Under the pieces are notes generated by a model. The model had not been told where the DNA came from. It saw only the letters and a program-made list of their open reading frames with translations, and did no database searches. From the NCBI GenBank assembly GCA_900551135.1, contig URUX01000091.1, forward strand, positions 1-9,608: a DNA stretch of 9,608 bases, in the 5' to 3' direction. Shown here one piece after another: positions 6,352 through 9,608 of this stretch (positions are counted from its first letter, which is position 1; every line of letters starts with the position of its first letter). This DNA comes from an uncultured Clostridium sp. Lineage in GTDB: Bacteria > Bacillota > Clostridia > Lachnospirales > Lachnospiraceae. Position numbers and translations under genes: made by a program.

Positions 6352-7550
6352 GGGATCTCATGTTCATATACGTCTCGAACCGAAGGCTGTTCGTCAAAGA
6401 CATCCGGACGGTGAAGGCTTTGCTGCTTCCAGGTAATTTCCAGGTTTTCAAGGCACACCTCTTCAATCGGACTGTATTCTTCTCCTGCAATAAAAATACA
6501 AGACTCTGCCTGAATATGCAGATGATCCATATAAATATGGCTGATGGAGCCTGGAATCCGGTCTACATCTTTTCGTTTGGTAGCGGAAATAAAAATCGGT
6601 TCGCCTTTCCCCCACCATCTTGGCGCACAGTCTGTCCGCTGGGGGCAGTCCGCATATCTTCTGGTATTTCCCAGTACATGATGGATATAAACATCCGAAA
6701 TGGAGCCTCCGTCTCTGGACCAGATACTAACAGCCCTGGAACAGTCCTTTACTACACAGTCGCTTAATGTCACATTCCGAATATGACCATAGGTTTCCGT
6801 TCCGATTTTTAAAGCGGAATCCCTGGAATGCATGGTGCACCCCTGAATGACAATATTTTCGCAGTTTCCATATTTTTCAGACATAGGTCCCGTTGCCTTT
6901 ACCACAATGGAATCGTCTCCTGTTTCCAGAATACAGCCCTGTATTACCACATTTTGGCAGCAGTCCGGGTCAATTCCATCATTATTGGGACCTCTGTCAT
7001 TATTCAGGATCCGGATATTTTTGACTATGACATTCCTGCAGCCTGCCATATGCAGGGTCCAGAAAGCGGCATCATAAAATGTTACATCCTGAACGGTGAG
7101 ATTTTCAATATCTTCTAAAAAACTGGTACGTGGGCGGAAACCTGTAACAAAAAGAGGACACTCATGGAAGCCGTTATCGGCATTGTCATCCTCGAAAACC
7201 AGACGTCCCTGGCCGTCTATGGTTCCGCCTCCAGAAATCCGGATATTTTTCCCATGGCGGGCAAAGAGAAAACAGCCTCCATCCCAGCCTACATCTGCAT
7301 TATCATCCTCATATTCCCTGGCAAAATCAATCATATCTTCTGGTTCCAGGCTGGAAATTAAAACTGCCCCCTGTTCCAGATGAAGATCTACATCGGATTT
7401 TAAATGCAGAGAACCAGAAAGAAAACGCCCGGATGGCACCAGCACCTGTCCTCCTGTTTTTGTACAGTCATCAATCGCAGCCTGAATCGCTTTTGTAGCC
7501 TTTGTGATACCGTCAGGTACTGCCCCATAGTCCAGAATATTATAAACCAT
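6285..7550 (-). CDS. GH28 (polygalacturonase-family) glycoside hydrolase, C-terminus altered by frameshift
   Basis: A right-handed beta-helix hydrolase of family GH28, which cleaves alpha-galacturonic acid linkages in pectin. The first residues (YNILDYGAVPDG) are the usual GH28 opening. Later come PSGRFLSGSLHLKSDVDLHLEQG and the acid motifs NNDGID (Asp191) and ETGDDSI (Asp212-Asp213). The usual GHG histidine motif and RIK motif are not evident; their places hold SRDSALKIGTETYGHIRNV (about 242-260) and SRAVSIWSRDGG. This fits a divergent cytosolic exo-acting clade, possibly rhamnogalacturonan galacturonohydrolase. There is no signal peptide. As read, the protein has 421 residues, of which the last 21 (401-421) are out of frame; restoring one base at 6351-6354 gives 450 residues. 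The ATG at 7550 has AAGGAGG at 7 nt and lies 29 bp after the preceding gene. Family is firm; linkage specificity and whether the frameshifted protein is active are open. Confidence 0.88.
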   Translation of the reverse strand: MVYNILDYGAVPDGITKATKAIQAAIDDCTKTGGQVLVPSGRFLSGSLHLKSDVDLHLEQGAVLISSLEPEDMIDFAREYEDDNADVGWDGGCFLFARHGKNIRISGGGTIDGQGRLVFEDDNADNGFHECPLFVTGFRPRTSFLEDIENLTVQDVTFYDAAFWTLHMAGCRNVIVKNIRILNNDRGPNNDGIDPDCCQNVVIQGCILETGDDSIVVKATGPMSEKYGNCENIVIQGCTMHSRDSALKIGTETYGHIRNVTLSDCVVKDCSRAVSIWSRDGGSISDVYIHHVLGNTRRYADCPQRTDCAPRWWGKGEPIFISATKRKDVDRIPGSISHIYMDHLHIQAESCIFIAGEEYSPIEEVCLENLEITWKQQSLHRPDVFDEQPSVRDVYEHEIPRSISGMENMSKWKAAFGWMLL

Positions 7551-7579
7551 TTTGTTTCCTCCTTCTCATCTTCCCTGCC

Positions 7580-8248
7580 TTATCCCACTGAAAACAGCGC
7601 CGGAATGATGCGGAAATTATCTCCTCCCGCTTTCACTCTGTCAAAATGACTTTCCGGATCTGCTTCCATCCACTGCCGGATTACCCTGGATTCTTCTTCT
7701 GTATTTTTGATATTCACCATATGTTTCGGCGTTTCAAAATAAGAAAACAGAATGTTTTCATGCAGGCTGATAAACTGGTACTGATCTCCTTTTAAAAGCC
7801 CTTCCGTTACAATAGCCTGATGCCAGTAGGTATACGAAAAAAGCTTTTCAGGATATACAAAGGCAATTCGGCCGATACGGTCTTTTTCTGTCTTTTTTCC
7901 ATCTGCATCCAATAAGTTCCTGGCCTTCTGCCAGGTTTCTGCGGAATCCGGAACCTGATGCCAATAGATGGGGTACATTGGCGCCCAGAACGTAAGCCCC
8001 TGTTCCTCCGGCCAGGTTTCCAAAACCTCATCCAGAGCAGACAGGAAATCCTCTGGAATGACCCCTTTTTCCAAAGCCTCATAATATAAAAAACACATTC
8101 CATTATATTCGTAAAGAGAAGCGGTTAAAATCCGCTTCTCCTCTATCAGTTTCTCTGCCCATAGTGCTGCGCTTTTGCAGGCGTCATTTAAGACCTGGGG
8201 AGATGTGTTTTTCTTTAAACAGCCGCGATACTGCTTTCTTTCAATCAT
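7580..8248 (-). CDS. Unrecognised 222-residue protein; possible tandem L-rhamnose-mutarotase-like (dimeric alpha/beta-barrel) fold
   Basis: I do not recognise a named family. The sequence reads as two successive beta-alpha-beta-beta-alpha-beta units, about residues 5-100 and 124-221, each with a matching beta-beta element: SLYEYNGMCFLYYEA and SLHENILFSYFET. The second half resembles L-rhamnose mutarotase (RhaM/YiiL, about 104 residues). It has a first strand RIGRIAFVYP, then Tyr139-x-x-x-His143 at the place of the mutarotase Tyr-x-x-x-His pair, then NILFSYFE and a helix with RQW. That enzyme interconverts rhamnose anomers and works as a dimer; a tandem copy could form the same barrel in one chain. 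The gene sits 14 bp after the GH105 gene and 29 bp before GH28, with no signal peptide, so a role on rhamnose or a related sugar in the cytosol is plausible but unproven. ACGGAG lies 5 nt before the ATG. The gene itself is secure; the function is a hypothesis. Confidence 0.82.
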   Translation of the reverse strand: MIERKQYRGCLKKNTSPQVLNDACKSAALWAEKLIEEKRILTASLYEYNGMCFLYYEALEKGVIPEDFLSALDEVLETWPEEQGLTFWAPMYPIYWHQVPDSAETWQKARNLLDADGKKTEKDRIGRIAFVYPEKLFSYTYWHQAIVTEGLLKGDQYQFISLHENILFSYFETPKHMVNIKNTEEESRVIRQWMEADPESHFDRVKAGGDNFRIIPALFSVG

Positions 8249-8262
8249 ATCTGCTCCGTTTC

Positions 8263-9312
8263 CTACAGCGCTCCGTCGCCTGTAAATTTTTCATAATTCA
8301 GAACTGAACTGAAGAATGCCAACGCCATTCCCTGTCCCCATCCCTGAATCCATCGTTTTGAAATACTGCGGTAACCTTCCCGATCTTTCATCACCGCAGT
8401 CCCGCCTGATACATTCATTACCTTTCCATCTTCGGAAATATTTTCCAGAAGTCCGGCAATGGATTTATTGATATACTTAATATGAAGAGGATTTCCCTTT
8501 AATGCCATGGCTGCTGCGATTCCGGCAGAAGCGGAAATCTCTTCGTAAGACTCCGGATCATCCAAAATCGTTCTCCAAAGTCCATTTTCTGTCTGCAAAG
8601 TCTTTAAAACTGCCAGCTGCTCATTTAAGCTTCCTACAATCTCAAGATACTTGGGATAGAGATAGCACTGAGGAAGAATGTGAGCAACCTGAGACATGGT
8701 AAAGGCTGCCCAGCAGTTGGCTCTGCCCCAGTAAAATCCGCTCATATGATCCTTTGCAATGTTATCATAGCCATGATACCAAAGTCCAGTGCGCTCATTC
8801 TGCAGATACTGTATATGCCAATACCACTGATTTAAGGCGTCATCTACCAGTTCAGGACGATCAAACATCACGCCTGCCCGAAGCATAAAAAATGCGGCCA
8901 TAAACAGGGTATCTGCCCAGCACTGTTCCGGAAAATCATTGTTGGCAGATACGGTGTGCTGAAGCACATGATCCCCAAAACGCAGGGCATGATTGGTCAG
9001 GTAATCCAGCTTATCTTCGATGATTGTTTTATATGTTTCGTCACCGGTTTCTTTATAAAGCGTCAAAAGCACATGCCCCATGGCACAGGTATTTACGGTA
9101 AAATCTGGAAGACCCAAACGGATTAGTTCGTCTACTCTCTCTTTTACCATATCCAAATAGTGCTTATTTCCTGTTGCTTCATAAGCCTCGGCTATTCCAT
9201 AGTAAGCTACACCGCAGGGCCAGTCCCAGGTCATATCCATCCGCATCGTCCGTTCCACGATCCGGTCCATAGTCTGTTCCATACAATTTCTATCAAATTC
9301 CAGTTTTCCCAT
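8263..9312 (-). CDS. GH105 unsaturated rhamnogalacturonyl hydrolase (YteR/YesR-like)
   Basis: Removes the 4,5-unsaturated galacturonic acid left by rhamnogalacturonan lyase at the non-reducing end of RG-I oligosaccharides, exposing rhamnose. The 349-residue product has the alpha/alpha-barrel pattern of GH105: helical repeats such as WPCGVAYYGIAEAYEATG, then CWADTLFMAAFFMLRAG with Asp134 at the place of the catalytic Asp of YteR. WYHGYDN (His180), WGRANCWAAF (195-204) and the C-terminal GGTAVMKDREGYRS ... RWIQGWGQGMALAFF signature follow. It has no signal peptide, as in the intracellular Bacillus enzymes YteR and YesR. GGAGG lies 9 nt before the ATG. It follows a sugar ABC permease gene by 65 bp, as in many pectin-utilisation loci, and lies 14 bp upstream of the mutarotase-like gene. 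Family assignment is firm; preference for rhamnogalacturonan over other unsaturated uronides is supported by the neighbours. Confidence 0.9.
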   Translation of the reverse strand: MGKLEFDRNCMEQTMDRIVERTMRMDMTWDWPCGVAYYGIAEAYEATGNKHYLDMVKERVDELIRLGLPDFTVNTCAMGHVLLTLYKETGDETYKTIIEDKLDYLTNHALRFGDHVLQHTVSANNDFPEQCWADTLFMAAFFMLRAGVMFDRPELVDDALNQWYWHIQYLQNERTGLWYHGYDNIAKDHMSGFYWGRANCWAAFTMSQVAHILPQCYLYPKYLEIVGSLNEQLAVLKTLQTENGLWRTILDDPESYEEISASAGIAAAMALKGNPLHIKYINKSIAGLLENISEDGKVMNVSGGTAVMKDREGYRSISKRWIQGWGQGMALAFFSSVLNYEKFTGDGAL

Positions 9313-9377
9313 CTGCCTGTTCCTCCATCTTCAACCGTCGTTTGTGTCTTCCTTATTTCTTCTTTCTTCCTTCTTCT

Positions 9378-9608
9378 TTATCCCTTCAGCCCGCTGGTAC
9401 TGATTCCCTCCACCAGATATTTCTGGAAGAAAATAAAGATAATTACTGACGGAAGAATGGATAAGGACGCCATGGCAAACATTGCGCCGTAATCCGAGGA
9501 AGAGCCCGGATCGCAGAACAGCTTTAATGCCAAACTTACCGGATACTTAGCAGATTTATTTACATAAAGCAGGGCAGAAAGGAAATCATCCCATCTCCAC
9601 ATAAAGGA
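9378..9608 (-). CDS. Carbohydrate ABC transporter permease, MalG/CUT1 type (C-terminal 76 residues only)
   Basis: The frame is open from the right edge to TAA at 9378-9380, so only the C-terminal end is visible. WRWDDFLSALLYVNKSAKYP, the following SLALKLFCDPGSSSDYGAMFAMA, a hydrophobic membrane segment and FFQKYLVEGISTSGLKG form the standard ending of CUT1 inner-membrane permeases (LplC/YtcP/MalG type). These import oligosaccharides together with a second permease, a binding protein and an ATPase. The cytoplasmic EAA loop is outside the window. The following GH105 gene suggests it imports unsaturated RG-I oligosaccharides, as inferred for the Bacillus yte and yes clusters. The 65-bp gap to GH105 carries a purine-rich tract on the coding strand and no visible terminator, so read-through is expected. 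Confidence 0.9.
   Translation of the reverse strand, partial: SFMWRWDDFLSALLYVNKSAKYPVSLALKLFCDPGSSSDYGAMFAMASLSILPSVIIFIFFQKYLVEGISTSGLKG

Noticed and set aside
6236..6490. Minus-strand 84-codon frame overlapping the GH28 3' end
   Set aside because: It is the third frame, not the one that continues the GH28 C-terminus; its residues have no family resemblance and it has no ribosome site.
1..9608. tRNA, rRNA, CRISPR, riboswitch, transposase or attachment-site signals
   Set aside because: Nearly all bases are explained by adjacent coding genes. No direct-repeat arrays, terminal inverted repeats with a transposase frame, or conserved RNA motifs were found in the short gaps.

Overview
The window looks like part of a chromosome from a low-to-mid-GC gut Firmicute, most likely a Lachnospiraceae (Clostridium cluster XIVa) species. 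This rests on strong AGGAGG-type ribosome sites, a clostridial-style MiaB with a long N-terminal extension, and the plant-polysaccharide gene content. All supported genes lie on the minus strand, so transcription runs from the right edge to the left. The genus is inferred; there is no rRNA gene or other marker.

Positions 9608 to 2116 hold a catabolic operon for the pectin rhamnogalacturonan-I (RG-I), whose promoter lies beyond the right edge. In order of transcription it contains: the C-terminal end of a CUT1-type sugar ABC transporter permease; a GH105 unsaturated rhamnogalacturonyl hydrolase; an unrecognised 222-residue protein that reads as two tandem ferredoxin-like halves resembling L-rhamnose mutarotase; a GH28 polygalacturonase-family hydrolase with a frameshift near its 3' end; a GH112 phosphorylase, probably beta-1,4-galactosyl-L-rhamnose phosphorylase; and a CE12/SGNH rhamnogalacturonan acetylesterase with an unusual SLH-like C-terminal region. 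Gaps are 14 to 65 bp. A strong hairpin terminator overlaps the stop codon of the last gene.

None of the enzymes whose N-terminus is visible has a signal peptide. The inferred scheme is import of RG-I oligosaccharides followed by cytosolic disassembly. GH105 removes the unsaturated uronic acid, the esterase removes acetyl groups, GH28 cuts galacturonic acid linkages, and GH112 phosphorolyses Gal-beta-1,4-Rha to galactose 1-phosphate and rhamnose. The mutarotase-like protein may handle the released rhamnose or a related sugar.

Positions 2034 to 1 hold a separate unit: a sigma-A-type promoter, miaB (tRNA methylthiotransferase), and the start of a gene for an exported protein with a proline/glutamate-rich linker. 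The ribosome site of that last gene overlaps the miaB stop codon, and the gene runs off the left edge. No tRNA, rRNA, CRISPR array, insertion sequence or plus-strand gene was seen, and there is no gene-free stretch longer than 300 bases.
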